Part shown: piece after piece, positions 1 to 5,626 of the stretch
How positions within the stretch are numbered: the stretch's first letter is position 1
How the letters are laid out: each line of letters begins with the position of its first letter
NCBI GenBank assembly: GCA_017631215.1
Contig: JAGBTR010000177.1
Span: forward strand, 1-6,809
Direction: 5' to 3'
Source: Clostridia bacterium
GTDB taxonomy: Bacteria; Bacillota; Clostridia; Oscillospirales; CAG-272
DNA: 6,809 nucleotides
Position numbers and translations under genes: made by a program
The notes under the pieces: model-generated
What the model saw: the letters and a program-made list of their open reading frames with translations, nothing else
What the model was told of the DNA's origin: nothing
Database searches by the model: none

Positions 1-744
1 CGTCTCGGTCACGCCGAGCAGGGCAGGGTTGTCGGTGGGAATGCTACCGTCACAGCACAGCGTGAGCGTGACGTTGTCGGCCTGCACGAGAATGTGACGA
101 AGCACGGCGTATTCCTCGGCGGTGAAGTCGGTGAACGAATCAATGTAGACGTTGCCGCCCTCAAAATAATCATATTCCTCGAGCATCTCTGCCAGATGTG
201 CGATCTCATCGATGGGCTTGCCGTCCAGCGCGTCGACAAGTGCGCCGTCATAGGCGGCATAGAGCATCGAAAGATCGCTCAGCTTGGGGTGGAGCGCCGA
301 GTCGGTCGGAACGGAGGCAAGCACCTTGTCGAGTCGCTCGGGCGTGACGGCACTGGCACGAAGCTCGTCCACCGTCTCGATCAGCTTGTCGGTCAGGCTG
401 GCGTCGCCGCGCAACGAGATGCTGCCGTATTCGACCAGACTGTCGCTGAGCTCGCGCAACGTTTTCCACATCAAAAGCGAGCAAAGTCCCTTGGACATCG
501 GCACGGGTGTGCCGCCACCACAGCGTGCGGCAACCTCACCCGACAGCCGCTTAAATCCTGTGATGGTGAAGGTCAGTCCTGCGCTGTCGGGAAGCCTTGG
601 GAGCATCGTGCGCTCGCTCAGATTGGCCTGCTGCTCGGGAATGATGAGCCAGGCGGGCTTGCCACCGGCGACGTCGGCGGCGATCGCCTCGGTCAGACGG
701 GTGGACTTGCCACTGCCTGCTCGTCCTAAAATCAGATGAAGCAT
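1..744 (-). CDS. addB: AddB, ATP-dependent helicase/deoxyribonuclease subunit B (N-terminal part)
   Basis: AddB pairs with AddA to process double-strand DNA ends for recombinational repair in Firmicutes, the counterpart of RecBCD. Only the first 248 codons are visible. The frame is open to the left edge, and the family is usually about 1,100 residues, so the C-terminal nuclease domain is not seen. The protein opens with MLHLILGRAGSGKS, a Walker A loop at residues 7-14. LIIPEQ follows (residues 33-38), matching the PEQ motif that follows the Walker loop in AddB. Residues 200-220 (VYIDSFTDFTAEEY...) resemble the conserved 'iDgF..FT..E' block. The ATG at 744-742 has AAGGAG (752-757 on the complement) 7 nt upstream. 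The start lies one base after the stop of the QueG-like gene (TGATATG), so translational coupling is likely. Recognition is by motif memory, without a database search. Other UvrD-fold proteins are less likely because of the PEQ and iDsF blocks. Confidence 0.88.
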   Translation of the reverse strand, partial: MLHLILGRAGSGKSTRLTEAIAADVAGGKPAWLIIPEQQANLSERTMLPRLPDSAGLTFTITGFKRLSGEVAARCGGGTPVPMSKGLCSLLMWKTLRELSDSLVEYGSISLRGDASLTDKLIETVDELRASAVTPERLDKVLASVPTDSALHPKLSDLSMLYAAYDGALVDALDGKPIDEIAHLAEMLEEYDYFEGGNVYIDSFTDFTAEEYAVLRHILVQADNVTLTLCCDGSIPTDNPALLGVTET

Positions 745-745
745 A

Positions 746-1603
746 TCAGTTCTCCTTCTCCTCCGCGTGGAATGCGGGTGACGTTTTCAAAAGCAGATTG
801 CGACGGATGGTGTCGCGACCGCGCCAGGCATAGGCGCGACGGGAAAATTGTGCCTCATCCATCCCGTCCAGCGCCTCGGGTGTGAGATGCGAGACGGTGT
901 CCTTGCTGAAGAAGGGAATGGATGAGTAGATGGTGCCTCGCGAGCGAGCGCGGTGCGTGTAGGGACAGACCTCCTGGCAGACGTCGCATCCCCAGACCGA
1001 AGGAAAGTCGGTCAGCACGGCGCGCTCGGCATCGGTCAGCTCCCCCTTCTTTTGGGTGAGGGCGGAAAGACATACCCCGCCCGTCTTGATCTTGGGACAT
1101 ACCTTAAGGCATGCATCACAGCCGTGACAGTGCAAGAGCTCGGGGGGGAGCGTGGTGTGGGTGGAGGCGAGCGGCAGATCGGTCACGATTTCGGCAAGAA
1201 ACACGTAGGACGAATATCGCTCGGTCAAAAGCAGGGAATGGCGACCGCGCACACCCAGCCCCGCCAGTACGGCGGCATCGATCTCGTCGATGGGCGAGTG
1301 GTCGGCAAAGCCGACGAAGCGGTGCTCGGGATGTTGGGCACGAAGGCGGGGTAAAAGATCGTCCATCAGCTCGCGCACAAACAGATGATAATCCTCGCTG
1401 ACCGCGTAGGCCGAAAGATTTCGGTCGGGAAGGTCGGCGGCGGGGGTCAGATAGGGAATGGCGAAGATGACGACGGACAGCGGCGCGGTCACGTCCAGCC
1501 CCTCGCGCGTGAGTAGATAAGGGCGAGTCAGACGGCACTCGCTCAGCGGCAGTGCACCGACAAGCTCGATGCCGTAGCAAGAAAGAAGAGAGCGGACATC
1601 CAT
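746..1603 (-). CDS. queG: QueG-like epoxyqueuosine reductase (short form, two 4Fe-4S clusters)
   Basis: QueG-family cytoplasmic enzymes use cobalamin and two 4Fe-4S clusters to reduce epoxyqueuosine to queuosine at tRNA position 34. The 285-residue product has the QueG core. Asp101 in ADHSPIDE aligns with the catalytic acid, followed by AGLGVRGRHSLLL (114-126) and FLAEIVTDLPL (135-145). All eight expected cysteines are present: CHGCDACLKVCP (C159, C162, C165, C169), C178 in the CLSALT block, and GCDVCQEVCP (C206, C209, C213). RRAYAWRGRDTIRRN near the end matches the family's closing segment. E. coli and Bacillus QueG are about 380 residues; this one stops where their C-terminal helical tRNA-binding repeats would begin. 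An upstream in-frame ATG (1636) exists, but AAAGGAGG at 1611-1618 sits 7 nt before the ATG at 1603, so I start there. It could instead be a QueG paralogue with another reductive role. It is probably co-transcribed with addB. Confidence 0.75.
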   Translation of the reverse strand: MDVRSLLSCYGIELVGALPLSECRLTRPYLLTREGLDVTAPLSVVIFAIPYLTPAADLPDRNLSAYAVSEDYHLFVRELMDDLLPRLRAQHPEHRFVGFADHSPIDEIDAAVLAGLGVRGRHSLLLTERYSSYVFLAEIVTDLPLASTHTTLPPELLHCHGCDACLKVCPKIKTGGVCLSALTQKKGELTDAERAVLTDFPSVWGCDVCQEVCPYTHRARSRGTIYSSIPFFSKDTVSHLTPEALDGMDEAQFSRRAYAWRGRDTIRRNLLLKTSPAFHAEEKEN

Positions 1604-1610
1604 ACGATCG

Positions 1611-1618
1611 CCTCCTTT
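1611..1618 (-). promoter_or_regulatory. Ribosome binding site that fixes the queG-like start
   Basis: On the minus strand this reads AAAGGAGG, 7 nt before the ATG at 1603. It lies inside the longer open frame that begins at 1636, so it argues for the internal start and a 285-residue product. Confidence 0.8.
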
Positions 1619-1641
1619 CGCGTTTTTGTCTTGCACGTACT

Positions 1642-1661
1642 ATTATACTACAACCATTGTA
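1642..1661 (-). promoter_or_regulatory. Candidate leftward promoter for queG-like/addB
   Basis: Two overlapping -10-like boxes occur on the minus strand: a perfect TATAAT (1647-1642) and TACAAT (1661-1656). The second has a weak TTGTGT -35 candidate 17 bp upstream; the first has no good -35. One of them probably drives the queG-like/addB operon, about 40-55 nt ahead of its start codon. This is inferred from sequence only. Confidence 0.45.
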
Positions 1662-1696
1662 CCATAAAAGGGACAAGAACACAAGAAAAACATTGT

Positions 1697-1729
1697 TTTT
1701 TTGATTCTTTCAACCACTTTTTTGCGTCT
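1697..1729. repeat. 12-bp direct repeat pair, possible response-regulator site
   Basis: TTTTTTGATTCT (1697-1708) and TTTTTTGCGTCT (1718-1729) match at 10 of 12 positions. They are offset by exactly 21 bp, two helical turns. The pair ends just upstream of the -35 position of the protease promoter, where OmpR-family activators commonly bind as tandem dimers. The operon encodes such a regulator, so autoregulation is plausible. T-runs are common in AT-rich spacers, so chance cannot be excluded. Confidence 0.35.
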
Positions 1730-1733
1730 CGTC

Positions 1734-1762
1734 ACAAAAAAGACATAAAATGAAGGTATAAT
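1734..1762 (+). promoter_or_regulatory. Rightward promoter of the htrA operon
   Basis: A perfect TATAAT -10 box lies at 1757-1762, about 60 nt before the protease start. No good TTGACA occurs at the 17-bp position (1734-1739 is A-rich; the closest match, GTCACA at 1731-1736, is too far away). A consensus -10 with a poor -35 is typical of activator-dependent promoters and fits the direct repeats just upstream. Confidence 0.6.
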
Positions 1763-1772
1763 AGAGCTGTAC

Positions 1773-1792
1773 GGTGGGGGGAATGCCTCACC
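1773..1792 (+). other. 5'-UTR hairpin ahead of the protease RBS
   Basis: GGTGGGG (1773-1779) can pair with CCTCACC (1786-1792) through seven pairs including one G-U, with a six-base loop. It would form at the 5' part of the leader, 13 nt upstream of the Shine-Dalgarno. It has no U-run, so it is not a terminator. It may stabilise the message or do nothing. Confidence 0.35.
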
Positions 1793-1805
1793 TCGCTATC
1801 ACACA

Positions 1806-1815
1806 GGAAAGGAAG
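1806..1815 (+). promoter_or_regulatory. Ribosome binding site of htrA
   Basis: GGAAAGGAAG lies 8 nt before the ATG at 1824. The identical ten-mer recurs at 3295-3304 ahead of the response regulator, suggesting similar initiation strength for the two genes. Confidence 0.6.
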
Positions 1816-1823
1816 AATACGAT

Positions 1824-3293
1824 ATGGACGGCAATCATTGGAGAGACAATGATCAACATAAAAACAATCCAAAAGAAACGGAAAACGGATATGGCCAGGA
1901 GTATTCCTACACCAATTCCTATACCTACGAAAGTAATAACACGCAAGGCAGAGCCTCGGGGGCGGCAAGCGGTGGTATGCGCCGCGGCGGTCGCACAGCG
2001 CTCGTTGTATGCGTGACCGTGCTGGTGCTGACGCTTTGCTTTGGCGCAGGCACGTTGGGCTCGCTCGTCGCGCACGATTGGGGCAGAACACCCGACGCAC
2101 CGCTGAATGAAACCCCTGATGTGTCGGAGCCTACCCCCGATCAAGGAACGCCGATAAAGCCCGATCTGCCGAGCACGGGACCCGATACGGCCGATCCGAT
2201 GTCCTCGCCCACGTCCGACGTCAGCCGCACCCCGTTGCCCGATATGGATAAGCAACCGACGCTTGGCAAGGTCACCTATACGGGCTCGGCGGGAGACAAC
2301 GCTTACAGCACGCTGGCGGAAGCCATCGATATGGTGGATGAGACGGTCGTGGAGATCTTCACCGAAACCATCGTCAGCGGCGGCTGGCTGGGCAACTTCG
2401 TGCAGGACGGCGCGGGAAGCGGTGTCATTATCTCGGAGGACGGCTATATCGTCACCAACAACCACGTCATCAGCGGTGCGGTGACCATCACCGTCCGTAT
2501 GGCTGACGGCACGACCCACGAGGCGCAGCTCGTCGGCACCGACGCCTCGACCGACATTGCCGTGCTTTGGGTGGATACGGAGCAACCGCTCCCCGCGGCT
2601 GCGCTTGGATGCAGTGCCGATCTCATCGTCGGTGAGTACGTCTACGCCATCGGTAACCCGCTCGGCTCGCTGGGTGGCACCGTGACGGACGGTCTCATCC
2701 GCGCAACGGCGCGCTCGATCACCGTTGACGGTCAGCAGATGACGCTGCTCCAAACCAACGCGGCGGTCAACCCCGGCAACTCGGGCGGCGGTCTCTTCAA
2801 TATGGCAGGTCAGCTCATCGGTGTGGTCAATGCCAAATACTCGGAGAATGACGTTGAGGGACTGGGCTTTGCCATCCCCATCGATACCGCCTACGACGTT
2901 ATCTGTCAGCTGATCGAGTATGGCTACGTGCGCGGCATCGTCGACACGGGTCTTGAGCTGTATGAGATCACCTCCTCCAACGTGCTCGTCGCTTGGCGCT
3001 ATTTTGGTATGAGCTACGCGGGACTGTACGTGATGGAGTCGGAATTTTCCAACGACGTGAAATACGGAGATCTGCTCCTGTCGGTCAACGGCGTGAGCGT
3101 CAAGAACGCCGCCGACTATAAGGCATCTCTTGAGGGGCTCTCCGTGGGTGATACCGTTACGCTGGTGCTCATCCGATGCGAGACCGAAATCAAAAACGGT
3201 CGCGAGGTCGCCGTGGAGCGCGAGGTGACGGTCGAGCTGGTTTTGCAGGAATACGTTCCTGAGGATGCCAGCATTCGCTTTGAGGCAAAATAA
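1824..3293 (+). CDS. htrA: HtrA/DegP-like membrane-anchored serine protease with PDZ domain
   Basis: This is a trypsin-fold (S1C) surface quality-control protease of 489 residues. Residues 1-57 form a hydrophilic Asn/Tyr/Ser-rich cytoplasmic tail ending in RRGGR. One membrane helix follows (about 59-83), giving an N-in, C-out topology. A Pro/Asp/Thr-rich linker (about 86-148) may span the cell wall. The protease domain (about 155-370) carries a full catalytic triad: His214 in TNNHVI, Asp244 in STDIAVL and Ser320 in NPGNSGGGLF. A C-terminal PDZ-like domain (about 373-475) has YGDLLLSVNGVSV but lacks the usual 'PgSpAekAGL' segment. The role would be to degrade or chaperone misfolded exported proteins. 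It leads an operon with a response regulator and sensor kinase, 20 bp before the regulator, which recalls Bacillus CssRS-controlled HtrA. The ATG has GGAAAGGAAG 8 nt upstream. The first roughly 40 codons are clearly A-rich compared with the GC-rich remainder. Family assignment is firm; substrate and regulation are inferred. Confidence 0.93.
   Translation: MDGNHWRDNDQHKNNPKETENGYGQEYSYTNSYTYESNNTQGRASGAASGGMRRGGRTALVVCVTVLVLTLCFGAGTLGSLVAHDWGRTPDAPLNETPDVSEPTPDQGTPIKPDLPSTGPDTADPMSSPTSDVSRTPLPDMDKQPTLGKVTYTGSAGDNAYSTLAEAIDMVDETVVEIFTETIVSGGWLGNFVQDGAGSGVIISEDGYIVTNNHVISGAVTITVRMADGTTHEAQLVGTDASTDIAVLWVDTEQPLPAAALGCSADLIVGEYVYAIGNPLGSLGGTVTDGLIRATARSITVDGQQMTLLQTNAAVNPGNSGGGLFNMAGQLIGVVNAKYSENDVEGLGFAIPIDTAYDVICQLIEYGYVRGIVDTGLELYEITSSNVLVAWRYFGMSYAGLYVMESEFSNDVKYGDLLLSVNGVSVKNAADYKASLEGLSVGDTVTLVLIRCETEIKNGREVAVEREVTVELVLQEYVPEDASIRFEAK
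1903..1926 (+). repeat. Imperfect 12-bp tandem repeat in the htrA 5' coding region
   Basis: ATTCCTACACCA (1903-1914) is followed directly by ATTCCTATACCT (1915-1926), 10 of 12 identical. It encodes the tandem tetrapeptides SYTN-SYTY in the cytoplasmic tail of the protease (residues 28-35). The array has only two units and may be a small duplication in a low-complexity tail. Confidence 0.5.
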
Positions 3294-3313
3294 CGGAAAG
3301 GAAGCGTGGACGT

Positions 3314-4009
3314 ATGTATCATATATTAGTGGTCGACGACGAGGTCCGCATTCGTACCATCATCAGAAAATATGCCGAGTTCGAGGGCTATACGGTCAGT
3401 GAGGCCGGCGACGGTATGGAGGCCGTGCTTTTGTGTCGCGCCAACACCTACGACCTCATCATTATGGATATTATGATGCCCGAGCTGGACGGCTTTTCCG
3501 CCTGCCGCGAGATCCGCAAGGTCAGCTCGACGCCCATCATTATGCTGTCGGCACGCGGTGAGGAATACGACCGCATCAACGGCTTTGAGGTCGGTATTGA
3601 CGATTACGTGATGAAGCCGTTTTCCCCCAAGGAGCTGATGCTCCGTATTCACGCCATCATGAAGCGCGTGCGTCGCAGCGACAGCGGCGAGAGCACGTCG
3701 CGTCCCAACGAGATCGTCGAGCTGGACGGCGGCGGTCTGAAGGCGGACCTGACGGCGCGGCTGGTCTACATCGACGGCGAGCGTGTGGAGATGTCGCCCA
3801 AGGAGTATGATCTTTTCTTCTACCTGCTGACCAACCGCAACGTCGCGCTGTCGCGTGAAAAGCTGATCAGCGAGGTGTGGGGCTACGACTTTTACGGCGA
3901 CGCCCGCACGCTGGACACGCATATCAAACTGCTGCGCCGCAGCTTGGGGCGGTATAGTGCGTATATCGTAACGCTTCGCGGTGTTGGCTATCGCTTTGAG
4001 GGCAACTGA
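3314..4009 (+). CDS. OmpR/PhoB-family response regulator
   Basis: This is a 231-residue DNA-binding transcription regulator, full length for the family. The receiver domain (about 1-118) has the acidic pair Asp8/Asp9, the phospho-acceptor Asp52 in IIMDIMMPELDG, Ser79 in MLSARGEE, and Lys101 in MKPFSPKEL. A short linker (about 119-132) leads to a winged-helix effector domain (about 133-229). This contains SPKEYDLFFYLL, LISEVWGYDF and the recognition helix RTLDTHIKLLRRSLG, and ends in the wing TLRGVGYRFEGN. It should be phosphorylated by the kinase encoded 25 bp downstream and likely controls this operon and other envelope genes. The ATG is preceded by GGAAAGGAAG (3295-3304) at 9 nt. CssR-like function is suggested only by the adjacent protease; the sequence alone could also fit VanR/PhoP-type regulators, so no symbol is given. 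Confidence 0.95.
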   Translation: MYHILVVDDEVRIRTIIRKYAEFEGYTVSEAGDGMEAVLLCRANTYDLIIMDIMMPELDGFSACREIRKVSSTPIIMLSARGEEYDRINGFEVGIDDYVMKPFSPKELMLRIHAIMKRVRRSDSGESTSRPNEIVELDGGGLKADLTARLVYIDGERVEMSPKEYDLFFYLLTNRNVALSREKLISEVWGYDFYGDARTLDTHIKLLRRSLGRYSAYIVTLRGVGYRFEGN

Positions 4010-4021
4010 GCGCGGCGTGAG

Positions 4022-4027
4022 AGGAGG
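4022..4027 (+). promoter_or_regulatory. Ribosome binding site that fixes the kinase GTG start
   Basis: AGGAGG lies 7 nt before the GTG at 4035. The longer frame from ATG 3981 would overlap the regulator gene by 29 bp and add 18 residues with no family counterpart, so the GTG start is preferred. Confidence 0.8.
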
Positions 4028-4034
4028 CAAGAAC

Positions 4035-5624
4035 GTGACATCCTCGGATAACATAGGTGGGACTCCTAAAAAAGAAAAGCGCAATCTCGGTATCCAGTGG
4101 CGACTTCTCGCGTATCTGAGCGCGTTCGTGCTGTTCATCCTGGTCGCGCTTTGGGTCTTTCAGATCCACCTGCTGCATTGGTTCTACGAAAACATCAAAA
4201 ATCAAGAGATGAAGCGCACGGCTACGGCCATCGAGACGGTGCTGGGCGACGACGCGAGGACGGAGGAAACGGTCTATCGCTACGCCGTCGATCATTCCAC
4301 CTGCATTCAGGTGTTCCGCGTGGACGGAACGCTGGCGCGTGTGGTTGCCTCGGCCGACATCTCAAGCGATTGTATCATTCACCACGTCACAAGTGAATAT
4401 TTGACCGCGCTGTACAGCTACGCCGAGCAAAACGGAGGTCTGTATACCGGCAAGGTGCGCTTCCACTCGGACGGCATTGCCTGGACGGACGAAAGCGGAC
4501 GGGAACAAACGGCGGATACGTCTGCAGAGAGCGGTGCGCGCCCTCTGCCCGGCGGTAAGCGCGGCTCGATCGCACCGTCGGACGAGGATGTTTCCGCGCT
4601 CTACGTCCGAATTCTCAATGGAACGGACGGCAAACGCTACGTGGTGATGCTGGACGCAGAGCTGACGCCTATGAGTGCGACGGTCTCCACCCTCAGAACG
4701 CAATTCTTGTGGATCGCGATCGCACTGCTCGGCGGTGCGATGGTGGTAGCATATCTGATGTCGCGCCGCGTCTCGCGTCCGCTGGTTCGAATGAACGAAT
4801 CGGCACGCGCGTTGGCACGAGGCGAATATGATACCGTCTTTTCGGGTCAAGGCTATCGCGAAACGCGCGAGCTGGCACAAACGCTCAACTATGCGGCCGA
4901 GGAGCTGTCCAAGACCGATCGCCTGCAAAAGGAGCTGATCGCCAACATTTCGCACGATCTGCGCACGCCGTTGACGATGATCCGCGGCTACGGCGAGGTT
5001 ATGCGCGACCTGCCGGGCGAGAACACGCCCGAAAACGTGCAGGTCATCATCGACGAGACCGATCGCTTGTCCGAGCTGGGCAGTGATATGCTCGACCTGT
5101 CCCGTTTGCAAGCGGGAACGCGCATCCTTGAGTCCGAGGTCTTCGATCTGACCGAGACGGTGCGTGCGGTGATGGCGCGCTATGAAAAGCTCAAGCACCA
5201 CGACGGCTACGATATCCGCTTTTTGGCGGAGGAGACGGTGTACGTGTGCGCCGACCGCACGATGATCCTGCAGGTCGTGTACAATCTGATCAACAACGCC
5301 ATCAACTACGCAGGCGAGGATCGCCGTGTCGACGTTTGCCAGTACGTCAAGGACGGGTACGTCCGTCTGGCGGTGCGCGATTTCGGTGCCGGTATCGAGG
5401 AGGCAGAGCTGCCGCTCATCTGGGATCGGTATTATAAGGTCGACCGTGTCCACCGTCGTGCGATGATCGGCACGGGTCTGGGACTTTCGATCGCCAAGGG
5501 CGTGCTGGAGAAGCACGGTGCCAGCTACGGCGTGCGGAGCACCCCGGGAATGGGAAGTGAGTTTTGGTTTGAATTGCCGACCGCAGATCTTGCGGTCGAG
5601 CCGACGGAGATCAAAGGAGAATGA
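4035..5624 (+). CDS. Two-component sensor histidine kinase (HAMP, HisKA, HATPase_c)
   Basis: This is a membrane sensor kinase of 529 residues from the GTG start. Helix 1 is about 23-45. An external region of about 170 residues (51-222) follows, then helix 2 (about 223-243), a HAMP linker (about 244-296), the HisKA dimerisation domain and an ATPase domain. His307 in NISHDLRTPL is the phosphorylation site. The N box is NLINNAINYA (Asn421), G1 is RDFGAGI (Asp449), the F-box region is IWDRYYKVDR, and G2 is GTGLGLSIAKG (479-489). All catalytic boxes are intact, so it should autophosphorylate and pass phosphate to Asp52 of the upstream regulator. The external domain matches nothing I recognise. It includes a Ser/Glu/Gly-rich stretch (about 151-186) that looks like a flexible insert. 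Co-location with an HtrA protease suggests it senses envelope or secretion stress; the actual signal is unknown. Its stop lies 2 bp before the RlmA start. Confidence 0.94.
   Translation: MTSSDNIGGTPKKEKRNLGIQWRLLAYLSAFVLFILVALWVFQIHLLHWFYENIKNQEMKRTATAIETVLGDDARTEETVYRYAVDHSTCIQVFRVDGTLARVVASADISSDCIIHHVTSEYLTALYSYAEQNGGLYTGKVRFHSDGIAWTDESGREQTADTSAESGARPLPGGKRGSIAPSDEDVSALYVRILNGTDGKRYVVMLDAELTPMSATVSTLRTQFLWIAIALLGGAMVVAYLMSRRVSRPLVRMNESARALARGEYDTVFSGQGYRETRELAQTLNYAAEELSKTDRLQKELIANISHDLRTPLTMIRGYGEVMRDLPGENTPENVQVIIDETDRLSELGSDMLDLSRLQAGTRILESEVFDLTETVRAVMARYEKLKHHDGYDIRFLAEETVYVCADRTMILQVVYNLINNAINYAGEDRRVDVCQYVKDGYVRLAVRDFGAGIEEAELPLIWDRYYKVDRVHRRAMIGTGLGLSIAKGVLEKHGASYGVRSTPGMGSEFWFELPTADLAVEPTEIKGE
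5613..5619 (+). promoter_or_regulatory. Ribosome binding site that fixes the rlmA start
   Basis: AAAGGAG ends 7 nt before the ATG at 5627 but only 1 nt before the earlier in-frame ATG at 5621. The 5627 start is therefore preferred. The site is embedded in the last codons of the kinase gene, giving tight coupling. Confidence 0.75.
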
Positions 5625-5626
5625 CA

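Noticed and set aside
94..739. Plus-strand frames at 94-729 and 284-739
   Set aside because: Both are antisense to addB, whose minus-strand frame has a Walker A loop, PEQ motif and good RBS.
1674..1725. T-rich stretch in the intergenic region as a terminator
   Set aside because: No stable GC-rich stem precedes the T-runs on either strand, and no gene ends here; both flanking genes start from this region.
1788..2753. 321-codon open frame on the minus strand opposite htrA
   Set aside because: It is antisense to the conserved protease, including the catalytic His and Asp region. Its Arg/His/Gly-rich translation is typical of a shadow frame, and its hydrophobic end is the reverse of the promoter and 5' coding region.
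3981..4034. Upstream ATG start for the kinase
   Set aside because: It would overlap the regulator gene by 29 bp, lacks a Shine-Dalgarno, and adds residues unlike any kinase N-terminus. The GTG at 4035 has AGGAGG at 7 nt.
3326..4138. 270-codon minus-strand frame opposite the response regulator
   Set aside because: It is antisense to a complete receiver plus winged-helix protein and shows no domain of its own.
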